Made by a program: the position numbers and the translations under genes. A stretch of DNA of 64,000 nucleotides from assembly GCF_021398715.1 (NCBI RefSeq), contig NZ_CP090347.1, positions 1,860,001 through 1,924,000 on the forward strand. Reading direction: 5' to 3'. The notes beneath the pieces were generated by a model that searched no databases, had not been told where the DNA came from, and was given only the letters and a program-made list of their open reading frames with translations. Shown here in pieces: positions 31,274 to 38,827 of the stretch. The DNA comes from Microbacterium binotii. GTDB taxonomy: Bacteria > Actinomycetota > Actinomycetes > Actinomycetales > Microbacteriaceae. Numbering within the stretch: position 1 is the first letter of the stretch; the number at the start of each line of letters is the position of its first letter.

Positions 31274-32314
31274 GTGGCCGAATCTTCTCGTCCGACCCGT
31301 TCCGACAAGATCCTCTGGATCGCCCGACTCGAGCGCCGATTTCACGCGTGGCGTGAACGGGGCGCCCGTCGTCGTGGGCGCACACCATCGGTGGCGGCCT
31401 TTCCCGGCTACGGTTCCGAGCGCTGGGTGCGGGTGCTCGCACGCGTCGTGATCCCCCCGGTCGGCCGGGACAAGGGCGAGTACGCAGGCATCCGCGGATG
31501 GCGGAGCTTCGCCGCAATCCCTGTCGCGTACGGTCAGGTCCGAGTCACCGTGGGTAGCGAGACGCACGACGTCGTCGCCGACCGCGGCGGCGTCGTGGAC
31601 GTGGTGCTCCCGGCGACCCTGGAGCCGGGCTGGCAGACGCTCACGGCGCAGGTGGAGGGCGGGCAGACCACCACGCTGCGCGTGTTCATCGTCTCCGACG
31701 GCGCCAGGTTCGGTGTCGTGAGCGACATCGACGACACGGTCATGGTCACCGCCATCCCCCGTCCGATGCTTGCGGCGTGGAACTCCTTCGTCGTCAACGA
31801 ACACGCGCGGCAGCCCGTCCCCGGGATGTCGGTGCTGCTCGAGCGTGTGACGCGCGAGCATCCCGGCGCCCCCCTGGTCTATCTGTCGACGGGCTCGTGG
31901 AACGTCGCCCCGACACTCACCCGTTTCCTGCGCAGACACCTCTTCCCCTCCGGTGCGATGCTGCTGACCGACTGGGGGCCGACACACGATCGATGGTTCC
32001 GCAGCGGGCGCGCGCACAAGTCGACCAATCTCAGCCGACTTGCGCAGGAGTTCCCCGACATCCGCTGGCTGCTCATCGGGGACGACGGGCAGGCCGACGA
32101 TGCGATCTACACCGAGTTCGCGGGCGCGCATCCCGCTAACGTCGCCGCCGTCGCCATCCGCCGTCTGACGCCCGCAGAAGCCGTGCTCGCCGGTGGCCGG
32201 ACGGCCGTGAACGACCACTCCGCCGCGAGCGTGCCGTGGGTCAGCGGCGACGACGGAGCCGAACTGCTCGATCGGCTGGAAGAGGCCGGTGTCGTACGCC
32301 CCGGCGTAGGCTGA
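31274..32314 (+). CDS. App1-like phosphatidate phosphatase (DUF2183, HAD superfamily)
   Basis: 346 aa. A beta-rich N-terminal part (about 50-138) precedes the catalytic domain, which opens with SDIDDTVMVTA; Asp151 and Asp153 are the HAD nucleophile and acid. YLSTGSWN and LTDWGP, then HKSTNL and LLIGDDGQADDAIY supply the later HAD motifs. No signal peptide. Starts at GTG 4 bases after the dedA stop, so the pair forms an operon; a lipid-related role next to DedA is plausible. Mycobacterial and fungal relatives dephosphorylate phosphatidic acid. Confidence 0.87.
   Translation: MAESSRPTRSDKILWIARLERRFHAWRERGARRRGRTPSVAAFPGYGSERWVRVLARVVIPPVGRDKGEYAGIRGWRSFAAIPVAYGQVRVTVGSETHDVVADRGGVVDVVLPATLEPGWQTLTAQVEGGQTTTLRVFIVSDGARFGVVSDIDDTVMVTAIPRPMLAAWNSFVVNEHARQPVPGMSVLLERVTREHPGAPLVYLSTGSWNVAPTLTRFLRRHLFPSGAMLLTDWGPTHDRWFRSGRAHKSTNLSRLAQEFPDIRWLLIGDDGQADDAIYTEFAGAHPANVAAVAIRRLTPAEAVLAGGRTAVNDHSAASVPWVSGDDGAELLDRLEEAGVVRPGVG
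32307..32312 (+). promoter_or_regulatory. -10 box TAGGCT of the SRAP gene
   Basis: TAGGCT lies across the App1 stop codon and ends 7 bases before the ATG at 32320; same arrangement as the hydrolase and DedA genes. Confidence 0.45.
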
Positions 32315-32319
32315 CCGGC

Positions 32320-33027
32320 ATGTGTGGTCGGTTCGTCGTCGCCAATGTCGCGTCGGAGCTCGTCGGAGTGCTGCGCGTCGACACGATCAACCCCTCGCTC
32401 CCTGCGCCGTCCTTCAACGTCGCACCGATGAGCACGGCGGCCATCGTGCTGGACTCCGCCAAGACCGAGCCGCCCACGCGGCGACTGGAGCCCGCGAGGT
32501 GGGGCCTGGTGCCCGCGTGGGCGAAGGATCCGAAGATCGGGGCCCGCGCCTTCAACGCCCGCGCGGAGGAGCTCGAGGAGAAGCCCATGTTCCGCGGTGC
32601 TCTCATCAAGCGCCGCGCCGTCGTCCCGACGACCGGCTACTACGAGTGGAAGCAGCTCGCCGACGGCAAGGAGCCGCACTTCATCCACCCGGCCGACGAT
32701 TCGCCCCTGTTCCTGGCGGGGCTGTACGAATGGTGGAAGGACCCGAGCAAGGGCGATGACGACCCCGACCGCTGGCTGCTGAGCTTCACCATCCTGACCC
32801 GCGACGCGATCGGCGCCCTGGGTTCGATCCACGACCGGATGCCCCTCTTCCTCGACGCCGACTTCGCCGATGCGTGGCTCGACACCGACACGGAGAACGT
32901 CGGCGACATCCTCGATGCCGCCATCGACGCGGCTCCGGATCTCGCCGAGACCCTCGAGACACGGGTCGTCTCCCCCGCCGTCGGCAACGTGCGCAACGAC
33001 TCGCCCGCGCTGATCGAACCCGCGTGA
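32320..33027 (+). CDS. SOS response-associated peptidase (SRAP/YedK/HMCES family)
   Basis: 235 aa. Cys2 directly follows the initiator Met (MCGRF), and Asn79 (FNARAE), Glu109 (GYYEWK) and His171 (IHDRMP) complete the SRAP active site. The family crosslinks to abasic sites in single-stranded DNA through Cys2 and so shields them from cleavage. The start must be the ATG at 32320 because Cys2 has to be exposed at the N-terminus. Its stop overlaps the next gene's GTG. Confidence 0.95.
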   Translation: MCGRFVVANVASELVGVLRVDTINPSLPAPSFNVAPMSTAAIVLDSAKTEPPTRRLEPARWGLVPAWAKDPKIGARAFNARAEELEEKPMFRGALIKRRAVVPTTGYYEWKQLADGKEPHFIHPADDSPLFLAGLYEWWKDPSKGDDDPDRWLLSFTILTRDAIGALGSIHDRMPLFLDADFADAWLDTDTENVGDILDAAIDAAPDLAETLETRVVSPAVGNVRNDSPALIEPA

Positions 33028-33914
33028 GCGCCGCGACGTCCCTCCTCACGCCGGAGACCGTCCTCAGCAGCGATGACTGGCGCTCCCGTGAGCGCCGTCA
33101 CGTCGAACGGGCCGATGCGCTCACCGCCGGACGTCGTGCCCGCGTCGCGCGGGGCCAGACGCATCCCGTCGAGGACTTCCTCTTCACGTACTACGGCTAC
33201 AAGCCGGCGCTGCTGCGCCGCTGGCATCCGGGTACGTCGTACGCGCTGGCGGATGCGGCGCACGAGGCCCGTGCCGATTGGCGCTGGTACGTCAGCGACG
33301 AGAACCACGCCCTGCGCGTCGATGCGCGCGCGTTCGCCGCCGAGAAGAGGCTCCTCCTCACCGGCGTCGCCGCGATCCTGGAAGGCGCGCGCGGGCGGAG
33401 CGCGCAGTACGGCTGCTTCGGTATGCACGAGTGGGCGATGCTCTACCGCTCTCCAGCTCCCCGCCATGCGGTGCCGTTGCGGCTGGGATCGGCGGGCACG
33501 GACGCGGTGGTCGAATCGCATGAGCTGCGGTGCACCCACTTCGACGCCTTCCGCTTCTTCACCGACGATGCGGCGCCCCGCAACCGTGTGCTGCTCGCGC
33601 GCGACACCCAGTCCGCCCACGAGCAGCCGGGCTGCCTGCACGCGGGCATGGACCTCTACAAATGGGCGGTTAAGCTCGGTCCGCTCGTGCCCGGGCACAC
33701 GCTGCTCGACGCGTTCGAGCTCGCCCGCGATATCCGGGCGCTCGACATGCGCGCCTCGCCGTATGACCTGCGCGACTGGGGTTACGAACCCGTCGCCGTG
33801 GAGACGGCGGAAGGCAAGGCCGCGTACGTCGCCGAGCAGCGGGCGTTCACTCTCCGGGCTGAGCCGTTGCGCGAGCAGCTGCTCGCCCACATCCGCTCGG
33901 CGTCGGCAGCCTGA
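33024..33914 (+). CDS. Conserved actinobacterial protein, often labelled 3-methyladenine DNA glycosylase
   Basis: 296 aa. Recognisable family blocks: DWRSRERRHVERADAL, HPVEDFLFTYYGYKPALLRRWHPG and a C-terminal region PGCLHAGMDLYKWAVKLGPLVPG followed by DLRDWGYEPVAVETAEG. Relatives in Actinobacteria are named 3-methyladenine DNA glycosylase, but I see no HhH-GPD hairpin or MPG-type motif, so that name is inherited rather than demonstrated. GTG start inside the SRAP stop (GTGA) indicates translational coupling with an abasic-site protein, which makes a DNA-repair role attractive. No membrane segment. Confidence 0.75.
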   Translation: MSAATSLLTPETVLSSDDWRSRERRHVERADALTAGRRARVARGQTHPVEDFLFTYYGYKPALLRRWHPGTSYALADAAHEARADWRWYVSDENHALRVDARAFAAEKRLLLTGVAAILEGARGRSAQYGCFGMHEWAMLYRSPAPRHAVPLRLGSAGTDAVVESHELRCTHFDAFRFFTDDAAPRNRVLLARDTQSAHEQPGCLHAGMDLYKWAVKLGPLVPGHTLLDAFELARDIRALDMRASPYDLRDWGYEPVAVETAEGKAAYVAEQRAFTLRAEPLREQLLAHIRSASAA

Positions 33915-33923
33915 ACACGCGCT

Positions 33924-35237
33924 TCAGCGCGCGGCGGTGGCGGCCACGTCCCTCGGAAGCAGCACCCGGAGCGAGAACCACTCGGCACCGCCGTCGACCG
34001 ACACCGACCCGCCGTAGGTCTCCGCGGCCGCCTCGATGTTGCGCAGCCCGTACCCGTGCCCGTCGCCGACCTTGCGCGTGAGGATGCGGCCGTCTCGCCG
34101 ACGCAGGTGCCCGTCGAAGGTGTTCTCCACCCGCAGCATCACGAAATCGTCGTGTGCGAAGAGGGAGAACTTCACCATCCGCTGCGACTCGGGAAGCCGC
34201 GCCGTGGCCTCGAAGGCGTTGTCGAGGGCGTTGCCCGCGATCGCGGTGATGTCCAGTGGACGCAGCCCCGACAGCAACCGTCCGTCGGCGACGGTGGCGA
34301 CGTGGATGCTCTGCTCCCTGGCGTACATGAGCTTCGCCGTGAGCACTGCGTCGAGCACGTCGTTGCCCGTGCGCACCTGCGTCGCATAGTCGCGGATCGA
34401 CGTCTCGAGATCGTCGAGGATGCGCAGTCGCGACTGCGGATCCTGCTCGGCGCGGATCGCATCGAGGTGGTGCTTCATGTCGTGATACTTGCGGTTGACC
34501 TCGTCGATCGTGCGCCGCGACATCTCGTACTGCTGGTGCTGGCTGGTCAGCAGCCGCGCCATCGCGTCGGCTTCGCGGCGCGCCTGGAAGCCACGGCGCA
34601 CCTCGTGCTGCACGTAGAGCGCGATGTAGCCGCAGAGGTCGACGAGGGTGCGGATGTAGAGGATCTCGTGACCGATGCGGCCGCTGAAGGGCGTAGCGGT
34701 GGTCACGAAGCTGAGGTTCGAGATGATGAACGTGGCGGTCGCGATCGAGAGCGCGGCGACGAGATCGGCGTAGCCCACCTCGAAGACCTCACCCCGTACC
34801 AGATGACGCCGCTCCGCGAGCCAGGCGAGACCCAGCATCCCGCCGTAGATCACGACCATCATCGTGGCTTTCACCTCGGCGGGCGCGTCCAGGTAGAACC
34901 GATCGAGCTGCCAGTGGATGGATGCGGTGAGCTCCGCCAGCACGAACGCCCGCGCGGTGAGGTAGCCCGCGGTCACCGGGGAGACCCGCAGCGTCGTGTA
35001 CAGCATGGCGAACATCACCAGCACGGCAGCCAGCATCCCCGGGATCCACAACGCGAGCGAGAGGCGCCCGGCTGCTTCCTGCACCGCGAGCAGCGCGAGC
35101 AGCCCCACGGCGGACGCCGCGGCCGTCACCCACCAACGGGCCCGCCGGGCGACGATCAGCACGAAGACGAAACAGGCTCCCCACTCCGCGATGGCGGTGA
35201 AGCTGCGAGGGATGTCGGCGAGGTACAGCTCGTTCAT
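33924..35237 (-). CDS. GHKL-type sensor histidine kinase (LytS/AgrC-like)
   Basis: 437 aa. About six transmembrane helices fill residues 15-210, with no large extracellular domain. The kinase core follows: His252 in RKYHDMKHHLDAI, N-box GNALDNAFEA and G-box GDGHGYGLRNIEAAAE. The short ATPase with this H-box is the HPK10-like group that works with LytTR regulators and often senses peptides or membrane state. Its ATG overlaps the stop of the response regulator gene, so the pair is coupled. Last gene of a long minus-strand run. Confidence 0.9.
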   Translation of the reverse strand: MNELYLADIPRSFTAIAEWGACFVFVLIVARRARWWVTAAASAVGLLALLAVQEAAGRLSLALWIPGMLAAVLVMFAMLYTTLRVSPVTAGYLTARAFVLAELTASIHWQLDRFYLDAPAEVKATMMVVIYGGMLGLAWLAERRHLVRGEVFEVGYADLVAALSIATATFIISNLSFVTTATPFSGRIGHEILYIRTLVDLCGYIALYVQHEVRRGFQARREADAMARLLTSQHQQYEMSRRTIDEVNRKYHDMKHHLDAIRAEQDPQSRLRILDDLETSIRDYATQVRTGNDVLDAVLTAKLMYAREQSIHVATVADGRLLSGLRPLDITAIAGNALDNAFEATARLPESQRMVKFSLFAHDDFVMLRVENTFDGHLRRRDGRILTRKVGDGHGYGLRNIEAAAETYGGSVSVDGGAEWFSLRVLLPRDVAATAAR

Positions 35238-35956
35238 GCCGTGATCCCGCGCGTACCGATGTACGCGGCCAGCGCGGCGAGGAAGTCCTTCTTACGCGGC
35301 CGACTGATCTGCAGCCGCACCCCACCTCGGACGCGGCAATCGTTGCCCTCCACCCCGGTCACGTGCCGGAGGTTCACGAGGTAGCCGCTGTTGCAGCGGA
35401 AAAAGTCCTCGCCCTCCAGCTCCCCCTCCATCGCCTTCAGCGACGTCGCGACGGTGTAGTCGCTGTCCAGCGTGTGGATCAGGACGTTGTGCTTGGCGCT
35501 CTCCAGGTACAGGACGTCGGCGATGTCGAGGCGGTGCCGGTCGCCATCGGCGGCGGTGAAGAGCATGTGCCGTCGTTCGCGTCGCCGCAGGCGCACGAGG
35601 CAGCGCCCGAGCTCCTGCGCGAAGACCGGGTAGGAGACGGGCTTGAGGAGGTAGCTCAGGGCATCAACCTCGTAGCCGCTCACCGCGTACTGCGGGGATG
35701 CGGTCACGAAGACGATGAGCACTTCGCTGTCGACCTCGCGGATGCGGCGTGCGGCCGTCATGCCGTCCACACGCGCCATCTGGATGTCCAGCAGCAGGAT
35801 GTCCCAGTCGGGACGGTAGTCCTCGATGATGTCGCGTCCGTCGCGGAACGCCCCGATGTGGAAGCGTTCGCCGTGCTCACGCTGGAACCGGTCCAGGTGC
35901 GACAGCAGACGGTCGATGCTGGCCGGATCGTCTTCGACGACGCCGATGCGGATCAT
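35234..35956 (-). CDS. LytTR family response regulator
   Basis: 240 aa. Receiver domain 1-120 with acidic pocket VEDD (8-10), phosphoacceptor Asp57 (LLLDIQM), Thr85 and Lys105 (YLLKPVSYP). LytTR DNA-binding domain from about 128: RHRLDIADVLYLESAKHNVLIHT, then FFRCNSGYLVNLRHV and ISRPRKKDFLAAL. LytTR proteins bind paired direct repeats. It has its own ribosome site (GGAAGGAGA) and lies 25 bases after a glycosyltransferase, so it may be co-transcribed with the glycan genes. No candidate repeat target was found with confidence. Confidence 0.92.
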   Translation of the reverse strand: MIRIGVVEDDPASIDRLLSHLDRFQREHGERFHIGAFRDGRDIIEDYRPDWDILLLDIQMARVDGMTAARRIREVDSEVLIVFVTASPQYAVSGYEVDALSYLLKPVSYPVFAQELGRCLVRLRRRERRHMLFTAADGDRHRLDIADVLYLESAKHNVLIHTLDSDYTVATSLKAMEGELEGEDFFRCNSGYLVNLRHVTGVEGNDCRVRGGVRLQISRPRKKDFLAALAAYIGTRGITA

Positions 35957-35981
35957 GCTCTGTCTCCTTCCAGGCCTGTTC

Positions 35982-37013
35982 TCAACTGAAGCCGACGTAG
36001 CGTCGGGCGAGGTGGTACGCGGCCCGTGTCACGTGCCGCCCCGCGTACCCCGGCAGGTTGCTCCCTGCGCAGACGAGGCTGCGCCGCAGATGACCGTGGA
36101 TGCGGGGACGATCGCGCTTCACCTCCCGCCAGAAGGCTCGGCGCACCGCGAGGTGCTGTGCGGTGCCGCCCAGCGCGAGCGTGGCGCTCACGGTGGCGCA
36201 GAGCGCGCGGACGTAATGCAGCTGCGCGGCGTAGAGCTGCGCCGGAACCCGTCCGGACCGCACGTCCTCGACACTCGGCAGGGTCTCGAGAGCGAGCCGG
36301 TTCACTCGCAGCTGCTGATCGACGCGGGCCAGCATGACCTCCGGCGCGACCGACTGGCCGGCGCGACCGATGTAGTAGTGGTACAGCGGGACGGGCAGGT
36401 AGTACATGCGGCGCACGCGCGCGAGCGGACGCAGCACGTACAGGCTGTCGACGTAGAACGTGTGACGCGGCAGGTCCAGATCCAGCTCGCGCAGCAGTGC
36501 CGTGCGGTAGATGACCGCGTGCATCATGAGGTACTGCCGACGCGCGAAGCGCTGCGTGTCCTCCCAGCCGAAGACGCGATCGGCCGGGAAGACCGTGTCG
36601 AAACGCGTCGGGCGCGGTGCCTTGCCCACGCGATCGTGCACGAAGTCGGTGAACAACGCGTCGACTCCCCCGGCAGCCTCCACCTGCTCGAGGACCTCGA
36701 GCACTCGTGCGAGAGCGGCCGACGACAGCCAGTCGTCGGCGTCGAGCACCTTGAGGTAGCGGCCCCGCGCATGGGCGACACCGGTGTCGATCGCCGCCCC
36801 GTGCCCGCCGTTGAGCTGGTGCACCACACGGATCCGGTCGGGGTACGTGTGCGCATAGGATGCGGCGAGCAGCCCGGTGGCGTCCGACGAGCCGTCGTTC
36901 ACGATGACGACCTCGACGCGCGCGTCGCTCGTGCAGAGCGCAGCGAGGGCTCGACCGAGGAACTCTGCGCAGTTGTAGGCGGGCACGGCCACCGTCAGCA
37001 GGGGCGATGACAC
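35982..37013 (-). CDS. Family 2 glycosyltransferase (first of a tandem pair)
   Basis: 343 aa. GT-A fold: LTVAVPAYNCAEFLGRAL, VVIVNDGSSDAT, NGGHGAAIDTG and the LDADDWL metal site (DxD-like) at about 95-101. The C-terminal half (YYLPVPLYHYYIGRAGQSV... QQLRVNRLALETLPS) is shared with the neighbouring paralogue. I prefer the GTG at 37013, which has GGAGGG 7 bases upstream and matches the paralogue start; an in-frame ATG at 37133 would add 40 mostly basic residues. No membrane helix; likely uses nucleotide sugars at the inner face. Sugar and acceptor unknown. Confidence 0.9.
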   Translation of the reverse strand: MSSPLLTVAVPAYNCAEFLGRALAALCTSDARVEVVIVNDGSSDATGLLAASYAHTYPDRIRVVHQLNGGHGAAIDTGVAHARGRYLKVLDADDWLSSAALARVLEVLEQVEAAGGVDALFTDFVHDRVGKAPRPTRFDTVFPADRVFGWEDTQRFARRQYLMMHAVIYRTALLRELDLDLPRHTFYVDSLYVLRPLARVRRMYYLPVPLYHYYIGRAGQSVAPEVMLARVDQQLRVNRLALETLPSVEDVRSGRVPAQLYAAQLHYVRALCATVSATLALGGTAQHLAVRRAFWREVKRDRPRIHGHLRRSLVCAGSNLPGYAGRHVTRAAYHLARRYVGFS

Positions 37014-37154
37014 CGAGGCACCCTCCGTCCGGCGCCGCGCGCGGCGACGGACGGCTGCGCGCAGGGCGATGATGACGAGCCGGGCGCGGGGTCGACCGGT
37101 CTCACCCTCGATCGTAGACGGGACGCCGTTCACGTGCGGAAACCGCGGCTCGCC

Positions 37155-38195
37155 TCAGCTGAATCCGACGACGCGTCGAGCCCAGTCGTACGCGAGGCTC
37201 GTCGCGCGGCGCCCCGCCTGGCCGGGGAGATTGCTCACCGCTCCGAGGAGACTGCGACGCATCCGCGTGTACAGCCAGGGATTCTCCGCGCGCACTTCTC
37301 GCCAGAAGCGGTCGCGCTCGACGAGGTGGCCCGCCGTACCGGCACGGGCCAGCGTGGCGCTCGTGACCGCGCAGACCCCCTCCACGTGGTGCAGAAGAGC
37401 CCGGTACAGCTGCGCCGGCACCTCGCCGCGAGCCACCGCGTGCGGAGAGGGGAGCGCGGCGAGAGCCAACCTGTTCACCCGCAGCTGCTGCTCCACCCGC
37501 CGCACCATGACCTCCGGCGCCACGGACTGTCCGGGCCTTCCCACGTGGTAGCGGTAGAGCGGGATCGGGAGGTACCGCATCCGACGCACCCGTGCCAACG
37601 GCGTCACGACGTAGAGGTTGTCGACGTAGAAGGTGTGCTCGGGCAGGTGCAGCCCGCTCGCTCGCACGAGTTCCGTCCGGTACACGATCGCGTGCATCAT
37701 CAGCACCTGACGGCGCCCGAACCGTTCCGTGTCCGCCCACTCGAACACGCCGTCGGAGGGGAACACCGAGTCGAAACGTGCCGGGCGCGCCGACTTGCCG
37801 ACGCGTTCGTGCACGAAGTCCGTGAAGACCGCGTCCACGTCCGCATCCTCGAGGGCGACGAGCTCGCGCACCAGGAGGGCGAGCGAGGCGATGTCGAGCC
37901 AGTCATCCGCATCCAGGATCTTCACGAACGTGCCGCGCGCATCGGACAGCCCGGTGGTGATGGCGCCGCCGTGCCCTCGGTTGGGCTGGTGGATCACCCG
38001 CCGGGAGCCGGGGCGCCGCGCGGCCCAGTCGTCCGCGAGCGCCCCGGTGGCGTCCGTCGAGCCGTCGTCGACGACGATCACCTCGACGCCGGCGACCGCG
38101 TCGAGCTCCGACAGCGCGCGCCCCAGATAGTCCTCGGCGTTGAACGCCGGGACCACGATGGACAGCGCCGGCACGACGGACGGGCGATTCGTCAT
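37155..38195 (-). CDS. Family 2 glycosyltransferase (second of a tandem pair)
   Basis: 346 aa. LSIVVPAFNAEDYLGRAL, VIVVDDGSTDAT, NRGHGGAITTG and ILDADDWL are the GT-A donor-binding motifs. The whole protein aligns with its neighbour, including YLPIPLYRYHVGRPGQSV and the C-terminal RRVVGFS, so the two arose by duplication. ATG overlaps the gtrA-like stop (ATGA): it should act with that membrane protein, as in O-antigen or teichoic acid glucosylation systems where a GT2 charges a polyprenyl phosphate that GtrA flips. Confidence 0.9.
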   Translation of the reverse strand: MTNRPSVVPALSIVVPAFNAEDYLGRALSELDAVAGVEVIVVDDGSTDATGALADDWAARRPGSRRVIHQPNRGHGGAITTGLSDARGTFVKILDADDWLDIASLALLVRELVALEDADVDAVFTDFVHERVGKSARPARFDSVFPSDGVFEWADTERFGRRQVLMMHAIVYRTELVRASGLHLPEHTFYVDNLYVVTPLARVRRMRYLPIPLYRYHVGRPGQSVAPEVMVRRVEQQLRVNRLALAALPSPHAVARGEVPAQLYRALLHHVEGVCAVTSATLARAGTAGHLVERDRFWREVRAENPWLYTRMRRSLLGAVSNLPGQAGRRATSLAYDWARRVVGFS

Positions 38196-38827
38196 CGCTC
38201 GACCTTGTCCCCGGGCTCCGCCACCACCTCGACCTCGGTCGGCACCTGGCGGAAGATCACCTTGAAGATCGGGTAGAACACCCAGAACGAGATCGCGGCG
38301 TTGATGATCATCGTCAGCACGTCCGCCACGACGGATCCGCTCGAGCCCCATCCGAGGGTCACCATGAAGAAGTCGTAGATCGGCGCCTTGTAGAAGCCCT
38401 GCGCCGCCGCGGCGATGAAGGTGATCGCCACATAGGCCACCGTGTACCAGCCGGCCGCGACCCACACCGAGGTGTTGGACTTGAACGTGATGTTGCGCTG
38501 CAGGAAGAAGTTGATGACCTGCGCGATCAGCAGCGTGATCTGCACCGCGAGGAAGTACGCCAGCCCGCCGCCGCCGGCGGGAAGCGCGCCCGCCGCGTAG
38601 TCGAACATGTAGTACTGGCTGCCGTCGACGTTCGACCCGACGGGAAGCACCTGGAAGCCGACATCCGTGAGACCCGTGAAGCTCGCGAACGCCCAGCGGA
38701 AGATCGGCATGAGTGCCAGCTGCAGGACGGTCACGCCGTTGGACAGCAGCAGGAACATGATGAACTTCGACAGTTCCGGACGTGAGGTCTGGAATCGACC
38801 CCACCATTTCGTGATGGCGGTGATCAT
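38192..38827 (-). CDS. GtrA-like membrane protein
   Basis: 211 aa, four transmembrane helices (about 20-48, 88-112, 120-142, 165-190). Family signatures: FIMFLLLSNGVTVLQLAL and QVINFFLQRNITFKS. GtrA proteins are thought to flip polyprenyl-phosphate-linked sugars. It is longer than the typical 120-150 residues because of a loop between helices 1 and 2 (about 52-86, with GSNVDGSQYYMF) and a second loop around 140-165. Stop-start overlaps on both sides join it to the cytoplasmic GH3 and the glycosyltransferase. Confidence 0.88.
   Translation of the reverse strand: MITAITKWWGRFQTSRPELSKFIMFLLLSNGVTVLQLALMPIFRWAFASFTGLTDVGFQVLPVGSNVDGSQYYMFDYAAGALPAGGGGLAYFLAVQITLLIAQVINFFLQRNITFKSNTSVWVAAGWYTVAYVAITFIAAAAQGFYKAPIYDFFMVTLGWGSSGSVVADVLTMIINAAISFWVFYPIFKVIFRQVPTEVEVVAEPGDKVER

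Noticed and set aside
37014..37133. 40-residue N-terminal extension of the first GT2 enzyme from an upstream ATG
   Set aside because: The extension is mostly Arg/Ala with no family match, while the GTG at 37013 has a good ribosome site and matches the paralogue's start.
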